A stretch of 64,000 nucleotides of DNA from Nostoc sp. NMS8 (GTDB taxonomy: Bacteria; Cyanobacteriota; Cyanobacteriia; Cyanobacteriales; Nostocaceae): contig NZ_JABXKK010000106.1 in assembly GCF_017115045.1 (NCBI RefSeq), positions 62,001 to 126,000 of the forward strand. The letters are read 5' to 3'. The position numbers were made by a program, and so were the translations under genes. Under the pieces are notes generated by a model. The model was given only the letters and a program-made list of their open reading frames with translations, ran no database searches and was not told the DNA's origin. This document shows positions 35,586 to 43,713 of this stretch, piece after piece; positions within the stretch are counted from its first letter, which is position 1; each line of letters opens with the position of its first letter.

Positions 35586-36626
35586 TTGATAGGTTTTAAA
35601 GTTTTGTTAGCAGCATTACTTCATGGTCAAGAAGATTTACGCCTAGAGCAAGTTCCCGATCCCACTCCGGCGGCTGGCGAAGTTGTAATCCAAGTAGGGG
35701 CAGCAACAACTTGTGGTACAGATTTGAAAGTCTGGCGGCGTGGTGGTCATGCTAAAATGCTCATACCGCCGACGCTGTTTGGTCATGAAGGTGCTGGGCG
35801 AATTGTTGCCTTGGGTGCAGGGGTGACAAATTGGCAAGTAGGCGATCGCATTGTCGCCAACAATTCCGCCCCATGCACAAAATGCTTTTTTTGTCAACGC
35901 CAAGAATATTCCTTATGTCCAAATTTGACATGGAATAATGGTACTTTTGCCCAATACCTGAAAATTCCCGCACCGATAGTAGAGCATAATTTGTTGCACA
36001 TTCCCGATGAGTTGCCGTATGAATTGGCAGCGATGACAGAACCTTTAGCTTGTGTGTTGCATGGTGTAGCGCGTTCTAATATTAAGTCTAAAGATAAAGT
36101 AGTCGTCTTAGGAGATGGGGCGATCGGGCTGATGTTTGTGGCGGCGTTGAGTGAGAAAGCTGAGGTTTTGCTGTGGGGAGGTAATAACCACAGATTAGAA
36201 ATTGGTCAGAAATTGGGTGCAGCCCAGACCTTTAATTATCATCAAATCTCGGATATTCCCAATGTGGTCAAAGAACTAACCCAAGGATGGGGCGCAGATG
36301 TGGTAATTGAAGCCACTGGTGTACCAAGTGTTTGGGAAAGTGCGATCGCCTGTGCGCGTCCTGGTGCAACAGTCAACTTATTCGGTGGATGTCCACGAGA
36401 TACTAGCATTACTGTCAATACAGAACAGCTACACTATAGCGAACTTACCATCAAAGGCGTGTTTCATAATACACCAGAGTATGTGCGATCGGCTTTATCA
36501 CTTATAGCTAGTCGTAAAATTCCCTTTGAGTTACTTATTAGCGAACAGCGGCCATTAAAAGATTTAGAACAGGTGTTTTCTGATATGAAAGCGCGTAAAG
36601 TAATTAAGGTAGCGATGATTCCTTAA
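35586..36626 (+). CDS. Zinc-dependent alcohol dehydrogenase (sorbitol/threonine dehydrogenase-like)
   Basis: A medium-chain dehydrogenase of up to 346 residues. TTCGTDLKVWRRGG holds the catalytic Cys and LFGHEGAGRIVALG the catalytic His-Glu. CTKCFFCQRQEYSLC gives the four-Cys structural zinc site. VVVLGDGAIGLMFVAAL is the Rossmann loop, and ADVVIEATGVPSVWESAI and GGCPRDTSITV follow. It oxidises an alcohol or polyol with NAD(P). No ATG start exists. TTG at 35586 has GGAG 6 bp upstream, and TTG at 35604 (LLAALLHGQ) is the other possibility. The substrate is unknown. Its stop overlaps the fragment on the opposite strand. Confidence 0.9.
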   Translation: MIGFKVLLAALLHGQEDLRLEQVPDPTPAAGEVVIQVGAATTCGTDLKVWRRGGHAKMLIPPTLFGHEGAGRIVALGAGVTNWQVGDRIVANNSAPCTKCFFCQRQEYSLCPNLTWNNGTFAQYLKIPAPIVEHNLLHIPDELPYELAAMTEPLACVLHGVARSNIKSKDKVVVLGDGAIGLMFVAALSEKAEVLLWGGNNHRLEIGQKLGAAQTFNYHQISDIPNVVKELTQGWGADVVIEATGVPSVWESAIACARPGATVNLFGGCPRDTSITVNTEQLHYSELTIKGVFHNTPEYVRSALSLIASRKIPFELLISEQRPLKDLEQVFSDMKARKVIKVAMIP

Positions 36627-36778
36627 TTTTTTGCGGCGTACAGCAGATGATCTGGGTCTAGCCAAACAATGTAGAAAATCTCGTTAATAAAGAATCCATG
36701 AACCCTACCATGTTCATTTGAAGAGATAGAAAACTGATATGGTATATCAACCAATTGATGCGAGTTTCTTCGAGCCAT
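36623..36778 (-). pseudogene. C-terminal fragment of a cyanobacterial hypothetical protein (RVHGF...YIVWLDPDH family)
   Basis: A 51-codon minus-strand frame ends in TAA within the ADH stop. NEHGRVHGFFINEIFYIVWL followed by DPDHLLY is the characteristic end of a roughly 110-130-residue family in Nostocales, often found next to antitoxin-like genes. The N-terminal half of the family is missing, although a chance ATG (36776-36778) opens this piece. It is 20 bp downstream of the antitoxin remnant on the same strand. It is probably a decayed toxin-antitoxin-type locus. No function is claimed. Confidence 0.6.
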
Positions 36779-36798
36779 ACTTGCTGAGAAAGAGTCTC

Positions 36799-36912
36799 TT
36801 ATGCTAAAAGGCGTAATGCAGTTTGAATTACTTCATCAACATTCTTAAATTGACCTGTTGCTAACAAAACTTGAATTATTGGTTCTTGCTCTGGGCTAAA
36901 TGTAATACTCAT
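36799..36912 (-). pseudogene. Truncated ParD-like antitoxin
   Basis: A 37-codon minus-strand ORF: MSITFSPEQEPIIQVLLATG followed by QFKNVDEVIQTALRLLA. It matches the N-terminal part of ParD/CopG-type antitoxins ('i.lspe.e..i..ll.sG.f.n.sevi..aLrll'). Full-length members are about 75-95 residues, so this one has lost the toxin-binding C-terminus. It is either a degraded gene or a minimal DNA-binding piece. A separate minus-strand frame just upstream (RDITYQRFIIEKAKEW) also looks like a gene end and overlaps it. No intact toxin is present. Confidence 0.55.
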
Positions 36913-37051
36913 AACGATTCCATTCCTTGGCTTTTTCTATAATAAAGCGTTGATAAGTAATATCCCTGATATCTGAAGTTGGGTTGACCTATTGAAATAA
37001 TCTTGCTGAAAAACGGGAAGACTATGATTACTCCTGAATGGGGAAATTTAT

Positions 37052-37684
37052 ATGAAAGTCCCGAACAGCAAAATGCTCAAAAAATCTCTGCTTAACTATT
37101 TAATTTTGCCTTTTTCTCTAGTGCCTTGGCTGTGCATAGGAATGCTTTTTGATTCCCAAGCTAATGCTTTACCAGGGCAAAGTACAGAGGAAGTGGGCAC
37201 TTGGATTAAAGCACATCCTACACTCCGTCCCAGGAGTGGGGAAAAATTATTTGTGCAAAAAACTGATACAGCCGCCCAAAGATTCACTTTTCAAGCGTCG
37301 GTATTGCCTCCCGGTAGGGTGGAATTTTCTAAAGACCGAGCCACAATTCGCAGTGAGCGCATTGCTATGTATGATGCCATTAATGGCATGACATTTGAGC
37401 GCCTTCAAGAATCCTTGCGGGTGATTTATGGCTTAGAGATTTATCAAGACTATGATCGCGCCCAAGTCGTGTATCAATACCCCAGTGAAAAGGTAGTTAA
37501 TTCGGCACGTCTAGCCAAAACTCCGATTCGGGAAGCTTTAAAGGGAGAATTACGAGTAGGCGATCGCTATGTATATTGGGTAGAAATTGCTCAACCCAAG
37601 GCTGGCAAAGCTTTTACTGGCCAAATGACAGTTTTGCTCAAAACTGACCTAGACAAATTAGAAAAGGAACTGCAAATTCGTTAA
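37052..37684 (+). CDS. Exported hypothetical protein
   Basis: A 210-residue protein with a long basic-hydrophobic N-terminus (LKKSLLNYLILPFSLVPWL) and a probable cleavage site near SQANALPG (about 40). The mature part has EVGTWIKAHPTLRPRSGEKL, VLPPGRVEFSKDRATIRSER and GELRVGDRYVYWVEIAQ. The sequence suggests a mixed alpha/beta periplasmic domain; no named family was recognised. Just upstream a 23-codon ORF (ATG at 37024, ending 37095) overlaps the start in another frame and could act as a leader, or be chance. The gene stands alone. Confidence 0.75.
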   Translation: MKVPNSKMLKKSLLNYLILPFSLVPWLCIGMLFDSQANALPGQSTEEVGTWIKAHPTLRPRSGEKLFVQKTDTAAQRFTFQASVLPPGRVEFSKDRATIRSERIAMYDAINGMTFERLQESLRVIYGLEIYQDYDRAQVVYQYPSEKVVNSARLAKTPIREALKGELRVGDRYVYWVEIAQPKAGKAFTGQMTVLLKTDLDKLEKELQIR

Positions 37685-37772
37685 TGGGGCATTGGGAATT
37701 GGGCATTGGTTATTCCCCTTGTCCCCTTCATCTCCCTTATGCCTTCTCGTTGAAAGATTACTGAATCGCGTT

Positions 37773-38141
37773 CTACAACTTCCCCAACTCCATCTGAGCT
37801 AAAGTTTGCCATGTGCCCGAAAAGATACTTTCAGATGCTAAGGAAATTCGTAGTAAATCTTCCTTCAGCAGTGGCGGCCAATCAACTCCGGCTTTACGCC
37901 CTGCGCCAAATAGCTGTTGCGCCTTAATGCTTAACTGATAAAGGGCCAAAGCCAATTCTCGGTCTAGGCTCTTTGCATCTTTGAGGGCTTCAAACACCAC
38001 TTTCAACGCCAACAAAATCGAGGTGATCTGACCGGGTACCGGCGGTTTGCCCTGTCTCATACGCGTTAACAGCGCATCTGGGTTTTCCTCGGTTGTGATT
38101 GTCTGATCTATGAGGAGTTTCCTAGCTGTTTCGTAATTCAT
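37773..38141 (-). CDS. Conserved cyanobacterial hypothetical protein
   Basis: A 122-residue, mainly helical, cytosolic protein. Recognisable conserved phrases are DALLTRMRQGKPPVPGQITS (about 22-41), ILLALKVVFEALKDAKSLDR and GAGRKAGVDWPPLLKEDL. I recall such proteins being labelled 'dethiobiotin synthetase' in some cyanobacterial genomes, but there is no P-loop and no similarity to BioD motifs, so that name should not be used. It is convergent with the exported-protein gene. Confidence 0.8.
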   Translation of the reverse strand: MNYETARKLLIDQTITTEENPDALLTRMRQGKPPVPGQITSILLALKVVFEALKDAKSLDRELALALYQLSIKAQQLFGAGRKAGVDWPPLLKEDLLRISLASESIFSGTWQTLAQMELGKL

Positions 38142-38331
38142 GTAGCCAGTTTACCTTACATTTTGCTTCAGCACGAATACTTAATTAAAAAGTCATAAAA
38201 TTGTTTTCTGGTTATTTATAGCAATCTCTTGTAATTTGTGAAAAGATAGGCGTGGGGAAAATGATGGAGGATTTGCGATGTTCTAGGATAAAATCTTTGA
38301 AAAATACACCTTACTAGGAATCAAAAGCAAA

Positions 38332-38568
38332 ATGATCTCACCGAATTTACTAGAAATCGAGCGCTCTATCCTTGCCTTGTCTGTAGAAGAACAACTTTGG
38401 CTGTTAGAAAGTATTGTTCGACAAATCCGAGAAAATGAGTATGTAAAAGATAAATTAGTTGATGTCAACAATCCAGAAGAACAATTGGAAGTCAGGATTA
38501 GTGAGCCAAAGATTCAAATAGGAAGTGCTTCTATCAATGATGAGTTTGCCATTTCTGAAATACTCTAA
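38332..38568 (+). CDS. Small antitoxin-like hypothetical protein
   Basis: A 78-residue acidic protein. LEIERSILALSVEEQLWLLE then SIVRQIRENEY resembles the helix of small cyanobacterial addiction-module proteins ('i..LsveEql.Lie.l...l'). The C-terminal half is polar (VDVNNPEEQLEVRISEPKIQ). No toxin gene follows within 600 bp. Either the partner was lost or the protein has another role. Confidence 0.5.
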   Translation: MISPNLLEIERSILALSVEEQLWLLESIVRQIRENEYVKDKLVDVNNPEEQLEVRISEPKIQIGSASINDEFAISEIL

Positions 38569-39177
38569 TGTGTAGTCATAAAAATTATGAGATTGTCCGA
38601 TTTAAAAAAGTAAAATATACAAGTTATCAGTGGGCGATCGCTTAAAATTTCTCACTGCGATCGCCCATCCACTGCAAAACAATCTAACACCCCACTCATA
38701 TCCCAAAGGCTCAGTGCATATTGATAAACACCAACATCATTATTAGGAACTGCTAAATCAAAAAGTATCCAATTAACTCTTGTGGGGTGGGCCGAAAAAC
38801 CATTGGCGTCAAGTTAAGAAAAATAGAGTCTTGTCAAGAGGGGCATACTAATTGACTTCGGAGCCTCAACGACGAGCATTCCCAGTCTGAGACTGGGAAC
38901 GAGGCAAACGTGACAATATCTAAAAGCTGGTTCTAGGCTAGCTTTCACGTTAAGTTGACACCAATGAGCATTGCTGTGCCCTTACGACAGATGTGGTTCA
39001 AATACATGAAAACTGCTGTAATAGTTTGCCCAGCCATCTTTCTGTATAGATATAGGTTTTAAATGTTGCTCTAATTTTAAGATTAAATAACTCTTAAATC
39101 GTGTAATAAGGTACTCTTATATCTTGCTTAAGTCTGATATCTTCTTGGGAACAGCTTTGTTGTTGTCAGGTAGATTG
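38569..39177. other. Intergenic region with HIP1 sites and one mobile-like element
   Basis: Two GCGATCGC-type sites lie near 38633 and 38658. A TTGTGGGGTGGGC phrase at about 38779-38791 precedes the terminal-inverted-repeat element at 38805-38962. A GAGCATTGCTGTGCCCTTAC phrase at about 38966-38985 follows it. The remainder to 39177 is AT-rich leader of the carbonic anhydrase gene. No gene is seen. Confidence 0.5.
38805..38962. mobile_element. Non-autonomous element with GGTGTCAACTTAA termini, copy 2 (inverted)
   Basis: The left end GGCGTCAAGTTAAG (38805-38818) and right end TTCACGTTAAGTTGACACC (38944-38962) are imperfect inverted repeats. The right end is the exact complement of the first 19 bp of copy 1 at 32675. 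The 158-bp body is different from copy 1 and contains the CATTCCCAGTCTGAGACTGG repeat also found near 460. No ORF. Shared ends with different interiors are typical of non-autonomous derivatives of one transposon family. Confidence 0.6.
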
Positions 39178-39900
39178 ATGAGTCGAATTAATGGATTTTT
39201 AGGGCGACGTGATTTCTTAAAATTCGCCAGTGTGGTAGGTATTGCAGCTACTAGTTTTGGTGATAGCTTTTGGAATTTAGAGCAAACTGCTGTTGCTGAT
39301 ATTCACCCAGTTAACCCTAATCAAATCAGTCCAGATGAAGCCGTCAGACGCTTGCTGGATGGTAATCAAAGATTTATTCAGCAAAAACGTCAATATCCCG
39401 ATCAATCACTAGAACGTCTACGATCAGTTGCTAAAGCTCAGTATCCCTTTGCTGCCATATTGGGCTGTGCAGATTCTAGGGTACCTGCGGAAATCGTCTT
39501 TGATCAAGGACTTGGAGATTTGTTTGTCGTGCGAGTTGCTGGTAATGTCGTCAGTGACACGGTGATAGGTAGTCTGGAATATTCTACAGCAGTATTGGGT
39601 TCGCAGTTGATTGTGGTTTTGGGTCATCGAAGATGCGGTGCAGTAGCAGAAGCAATCAAAAACGAACCACTTCCTGGCAGAATTGGTTTAATTATTGAGA
39701 GCATCAAACCATCTGTAGAAAGGGTAAAGTTTAGCACAGGTGATAATATGCAGGATGTGGTTATAGCTAATATTCAGTATCAGACTGAAAAATTGCAGGA
39801 AAGTTCAACTATTTTAGCTAAATTTCTCCGTGAAGGTAAACTAAAAATTCTTGGTGCTTGTTACGATATTGACACTGGTAAAGTCAACATCATTACTTGA
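39178..39900 (+). CDS. Tat-exported beta-class carbonic anhydrase
   Basis: A protein of 240 residues from the ATG at 39178 (preferred to a TTG 54 bp upstream). Its N-terminus carries a twin-arginine signal, GRRDFLKFASVVGIAATSFG, with cleavage probably before the mature VADIHPVNP. The enzyme domain has ILGCADSRVPAEIVFDQGLG (Cys and Asp-Arg pair of the zinc site), FVVRVAGNVVSD and VVLGHRRCGAVAEA (His and Cys ligands). It interconverts CO2 and bicarbonate in the periplasm or lumen, like the external beta-CAs known in cyanobacteria. Tat export suggests folding and zinc loading in the cytosol. A single gene. Confidence 0.92.
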   Translation: MSRINGFLGRRDFLKFASVVGIAATSFGDSFWNLEQTAVADIHPVNPNQISPDEAVRRLLDGNQRFIQQKRQYPDQSLERLRSVAKAQYPFAAILGCADSRVPAEIVFDQGLGDLFVVRVAGNVVSDTVIGSLEYSTAVLGSQLIVVLGHRRCGAVAEAIKNEPLPGRIGLIIESIKPSVERVKFSTGDNMQDVVIANIQYQTEKLQESSTILAKFLREGKLKILGACYDIDTGKVNIIT

Positions 39901-40288
39901 ATATCTTGCACCTTTTAGAAGTTTAATAATTTTATAAAGAATTTTTGTATAAAATATTTTTATTGATAATCTTTAAAATCAGTTAAACTCATTGTTTAAT
40001 TTATAAAAATAGTTAATATCAAGTCCTTTATAACTTTTTTTAACCAGAGTTTATTGATGACAATTTAGATTAATGGTAAAAAAAATCAAGTAGAAAAGTA
40101 GACATTTTTCAATTGGCTTTTAATCAATATTTGCTGATGTTTAACAATCCCTAAATGGGATAATTAGCTGCCTGGAATGACAGCCAAGTAATTTTTAAAT
40201 ATTCTCTCATCTATTTCTCATTTAAGTAGTATATCTTAATAGCATTGGGTTTGAGGTATTGATATTCTAAATACCAAGCTTGAAGATT
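39901..40288. other. AT-rich intergenic region, nothing recognised
   Basis: About 390 bp of very AT-rich sequence between the carbonic anhydrase and the first TVP38 gene. No repeat, hairpin with T-run or recognisable promoter stood out. It must hold the promoter of the TVP38/flavoprotein cluster. Confidence 0.4.
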
Positions 40289-40924
40289 ATGAACAAAAAA
40301 CTTGTAAAAATGAGAACGCATATATTAAAATCCAAACTCAAACTACTACTCCTAAGTTGCCTCATTGTTACTCTGATAATCGCTGCTAAAAACTTAAACT
40401 TTCAGGGGCTTTTACAGACATTAGTTATTTGGGTTCACAGTCTTGGTGCTTTCGGGCCTATTGCCTACATAGTCATTTACAACTTAGCAACATTACTGTT
40501 TATACCAGGTTCGCTCCTAACTCTCAAAGCTGGTTGTCTGTTTGGAGTATTTTGGGGTTCAGTATATGTGCTAATTGCTGCAACAATTGGAGCAACTTTG
40601 GCTTTTATTATTGGACGCTATCTGTCGCGGGATTGGGTTTCTCGACAAATGGATAAACATCCTAAATTTAAAGCGATTGATTTAGCAGTTGCTAAAGAAG
40701 GATGGAAAATTGTTTTGCTAACTCGTCTCTCACCCGTCTTTCCCTTCAATTTATTAAATTATGCTTTTGGAGTAACACAGGTTTCTCTTAAAGACTATAT
40801 ATTAGGTTCCTTCGGCATTATTCCCGGTACTGTGATGTACGTTTATATTGGTTCTCTAGCTGGTAATCTTGCCATGATTGACACCTCGCATCAAGCAATT
40901 GCTCCAGAAACTCAAGTCTGGTAA
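40289..40924 (+). pseudogene. TVP38/TMEM64 (VTT-domain) membrane protein cut by an in-frame stop
   Basis: A 211-residue VTT-domain protein as read (ATG at 40289). IVIYNLATLLFIPGSLLTLK, WGSVYVLIAATIGATLAFII then GRYLSRDW, and TRLSPVFPFNLLNYAFGVTQ are the family core, and the last is the diagnostic motif. The frame stops at TAA 40922-40924 after QVW. Reading through the TAA gives WIMRVVGLIATVAVTVYITK and on to 41068. This matches the last helix of the next gene (WAIRIFGLIATVTVTVYVTQ), so a nonsense change has removed the final transmembrane helix. The intact form would overlap the next gene by 32 bp. It may still be partly functional, because the core is intact. Confidence 0.85.
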
Positions 40925-41036
40925 TGGATAATGCGAGTGGTTGGGTTGATTGCTACCGTTGCGGTAACTGTGTATATCACAAAAGTTGCTCAGAAAGAAT
41001 TAGTTCAAAATGTGGCAATAGAAGAAATAACAATTA

Positions 41037-41810
41037 ATGAAAAAACTAACAATCATTCAGATATCTAAAAGTATTAATGTCAAAAAATTGCAGAATTTTT
41101 TTAGCTTCAGTGCATTAATATTACTGATATTGGCGACCACTTTTTCATTAAACACAGACCCAGCTTTGGCACAAGAATCTGCAAATCTAAATTCTTTCAA
41201 TCCCCAAGCAATTTTAAAAGATGCTTTGCACTGGATTGATAGCCTGGGTGCGGTGGGAGCCATAGCTTTTATTGGACTTTATGTTATTGCTACCGTTGCT
41301 TTTTTCCCTGGTTCTATTCTCACCTTGGGTTCTGGTGTAATTTTTGGTGCAGTTTGGGGTTCTCTCTACGTATTTATTGGTGCAACCCTTGGCGCTACGG
41401 CTGCTTTTGTTGTGGGACGTTATTTAGCAAGAAGTTGGGTTGCTCAGAAAATCGCAGATAACAAAAAATTTGCCGCCATTGACCAAGCGGTTAGCAAAGA
41501 AGGATTAAAAATTGTCCTATTAACGCGACTCTCCCCCATATTTCCTTTCAATTTGCTGAACTATGCTTTTGGGATTACGGGAGTTTCACTTCCAGATTAT
41601 TTTATCGGTTCCTTGGGTATGATTCCTGGAACCATCATGTATGTTTATATTGGTTCCCTTGCAGGTAATCTTGCCATGATTGGTACTGAAGCTCAACCTA
41701 GTAATCCTGCTTTACAATGGGCAATTCGCATTTTTGGTTTGATTGCAACAGTCACCGTGACAGTTTATGTAACCCAGATTGCACGCAAAGCTTTAGAAGA
41801 GAAATTGTAG
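41037..41810 (+). CDS. TVP38/TMEM64 family membrane protein, intact paralogue
   Basis: A 257-residue membrane protein with about six hydrophobic segments. It shares TRLSPIFPFNLLNYAFGITG, the GxRY loop (VVGRYLARSWVAQKI) and MIPGTIMYVYIGSLAGNLAM with the gene before it, and keeps the last helix plus a basic tail (ARKALEEKL). The N-terminus looks like a signal (LATTFSLNTDPALAQES) and could be cleaved. VTT proteins act as lipid scramblases in eukaryotes; bacterial members (DedA superfamily) affect membrane lipids. It is 112 bp after the truncated copy and 206 bp before a MerA-like flavoprotein. TVP38 and such flavoproteins are often linked or fused in bacteria (from memory). Confidence 0.93.
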   Translation: MKKLTIIQISKSINVKKLQNFFSFSALILLILATTFSLNTDPALAQESANLNSFNPQAILKDALHWIDSLGAVGAIAFIGLYVIATVAFFPGSILTLGSGVIFGAVWGSLYVFIGATLGATAAFVVGRYLARSWVAQKIADNKKFAAIDQAVSKEGLKIVLLTRLSPIFPFNLLNYAFGITGVSLPDYFIGSLGMIPGTIMYVYIGSLAGNLAMIGTEAQPSNPALQWAIRIFGLIATVTVTVYVTQIARKALEEKL

Positions 41811-42016
41811 AGGTGGACAGTTCCCCTGCATCCTGCCTCCTCTTGTAAAATATTGATTGCTGAAACGTTTATACACGAAACCTTCAATTGTATCTGTCAA
41901 TTCCCAAACGGACAAAACAATTCAAAGGCTGTATTCCTTATTAAACAAGCATAAAAAATAAAAGACTGAGCCACCGAAATTGATCGGGATTCTTAATTTT
42001 AAAAGAGGTTTTGCCA

Positions 42017-43567
42017 ATGACCAATTCAGATTTAGAAAGAGTCACAATTCGCCCAGTGGATGAGTATAATCAAAAGTTGCTGTCTTACGTCCATCCACCA
42101 AATTGGGTTAATCCTCAACCCGCCGATGTTTACGATTTGGTAGTAATTGGTGCTGGTACGGCGGGGTTAGTGGTGGCGGCGGGTGCAGCAGGTCTAGATT
42201 TGGGTTTAAAAGTAGCGTTGATTGAAAAGCATCTCATGGGTGGGGATTGCTTAAATGTTGGTTGCGTACCATCTAAAACTATTATTCGCTCTGCTCGCGT
42301 CGTTGGCGAAATCTTTAAGGCCAAAGATTTGGGAGTTAATATTCCCCAACATAATATTGATGTTGATTTTTCCAAAGTTATGGCCAGGATGCGGCGGGTA
42401 AGAGCTGATATCAGCCATAATGACTCGGCGGAGCGGTTTCAAAACTTGGGTGTCGATGTCTTTTTGGGTAGCGGTCGATTTGCGAGTAAAAATACCGTGG
42501 AAGTTGGCGACAAAACCCTCAAGTTTAAAAAAGCTGTAATTGCTACTGGTGCAAGAGCTGCACAACTGTCGATTCCGGGAATTGAACAGGCGGGTTATCT
42601 GACCAATGAGACGGTTTTTTCCCTGATTCAACGACCGGAACATTTGGCAGTGATTGGTGGCGGCCCCATTGGTTGCGAATTGGCGCAAGCTTTCCGGCGT
42701 TTGGGTTGTGAGGTGGTGCTTTTCCATAGTGGTTCTCATCTTCTCAATAAGGAAGACGTTGAGGCTGCTAAAATTCTCCAAAAGGTTTTGATTAGCGAAG
42801 GAATTCGGGTAGTACTGAATTCCAAGTTGGAAGAAGTGGTAACTGTCACTGAGGGAAAACGGCTTTACTTTTCTAGCAATGGTCATCGAGATTCGGTGAC
42901 TGTCGATGAAATTTTAGTTGGTGCGGGGCGATCGCCAAATGTAGAAAATCTAAATTTAGAATCAGTAGGGGTGGAATACGACAAGCGCCAAGGTGTAAAA
43001 ATAAATGATTATCTCCAGACAACCAATCCTAAAATTTATGCAGCTGGCGATATCTGCATGAACTGGAAGTTTACCCATGCTGCTGACGCTGCGGCGCGGA
43101 TTGTAATTAAAAATACTCTGTTTTCTCCCTTTGGTTTGGGACGCTCGAAACTCAGCAGTCTGGTGATGCCTTGGGTAACTTATACTGACCCAGAAATTGC
43201 TCACGTAGGGTTGTACGAACACGAGGCGCAAAAATTGGGTATTGAGGTGACAACAATTCAGATACCTTTTAGTAGTGTAGACCGAGCGATCGCAGATGAT
43301 CAAGAGTCAGGATTTCTCAAAATCCACCATAAAAAGGATTCTGATGAAATTATGGGTGCAACTATTGTCGCCAGTCACGCAGGTGAGATGATTTCAGAGG
43401 TGACTACGGCAATTGTAAATAAAATCGGTTTGAGTAAATTAAGCAGTGTAATTCATCCTTATCCTACTCAAGCCGAAGCGATTAAAAAAGCAGCTGACGC
43501 TTATCGTCGAACACTCCTGACATCAAATACCAAAAAATTGTTGGGATTTTTGACAAAGTTATCTTAA
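42017..43567 (+). CDS. MerA/dihydrolipoamide-dehydrogenase-like FAD disulfide oxidoreductase
   Basis: A protein of 516 residues from the ATG at 42017, with GAGG 8 bp upstream. The FAD loop is LVVIGAGTAGLVVAAGAAGL. The redox-active disulfide is GGDCLNVGCVPSKTII (CxxxxC). The NAD(P) loop is LAVIGGGPIGCELAQAF, and KIYAAGDICMNWKFTHAA is the second FAD motif. The dimer-interface HPYPTQAEAIKKAAD supplies the catalytic His. There is no N-terminal metal-binding domain and no C-terminal Cys pair, so mercury reduction is unlikely. It may reduce a small thiol or quinone linked to the TVP38 membrane proteins encoded upstream (inference). Confidence 0.93.
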   Translation: MTNSDLERVTIRPVDEYNQKLLSYVHPPNWVNPQPADVYDLVVIGAGTAGLVVAAGAAGLDLGLKVALIEKHLMGGDCLNVGCVPSKTIIRSARVVGEIFKAKDLGVNIPQHNIDVDFSKVMARMRRVRADISHNDSAERFQNLGVDVFLGSGRFASKNTVEVGDKTLKFKKAVIATGARAAQLSIPGIEQAGYLTNETVFSLIQRPEHLAVIGGGPIGCELAQAFRRLGCEVVLFHSGSHLLNKEDVEAAKILQKVLISEGIRVVLNSKLEEVVTVTEGKRLYFSSNGHRDSVTVDEILVGAGRSPNVENLNLESVGVEYDKRQGVKINDYLQTTNPKIYAAGDICMNWKFTHAADAAARIVIKNTLFSPFGLGRSKLSSLVMPWVTYTDPEIAHVGLYEHEAQKLGIEVTTIQIPFSSVDRAIADDQESGFLKIHHKKDSDEIMGATIVASHAGEMISEVTTAIVNKIGLSKLSSVIHPYPTQAEAIKKAADAYRRTLLTSNTKKLLGFLTKLS

Positions 43568-43571
43568 GCAA

Positions 43572-43605
43572 AATCAGTGAACAGTCGCATAACTGTTCAC
43601 TGATA
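43572..43605. terminator. Hairpin between convergent genes
   Basis: ATCAGTGAACAGT and ACTGTTCACTGAT form a perfect 13-bp stem with a 6-bp loop (CGCATA), a few bases after the flavoprotein stop. Genes on both sides end here, so it could serve as terminator for both. The T-run is short. Confidence 0.6.
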
Positions 43606-43713
43606 TAGCAGTTTTCAACTAGATGAGGTATGAAGCACAGGATTCAAAATCAGGTATAAAAAGTTTACTTCCTTCTTTCTACCTCCTGCCTCCTGCCCTC
43701 CTTCAGGTCATCA

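Noticed and set aside
37773..38141. Dethiobiotin synthetase as product name
   Set aside because: The protein has no P-loop and is far too short for BioD. The name seems to be an inherited annotation error.
40920..40930. Programmed read-through or selenocysteine-like recoding at the TVP38 stop
   Set aside because: The codon is TAA, no recoding signal is visible, and the family needs no special residue there. A simple nonsense change explains it better.
42251..42886. A 211-codon ORF antisense to the MerA-like gene
   Set aside because: The plus-strand frame carries complete family motifs. The antisense frame is a by-product of codon bias and has no signal or domain.
42017..43567. Mercuric reductase as function
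   Set aside because: It lacks the N-terminal metal-binding domain and the C-terminal vicinal cysteines, and no mer genes are nearby.
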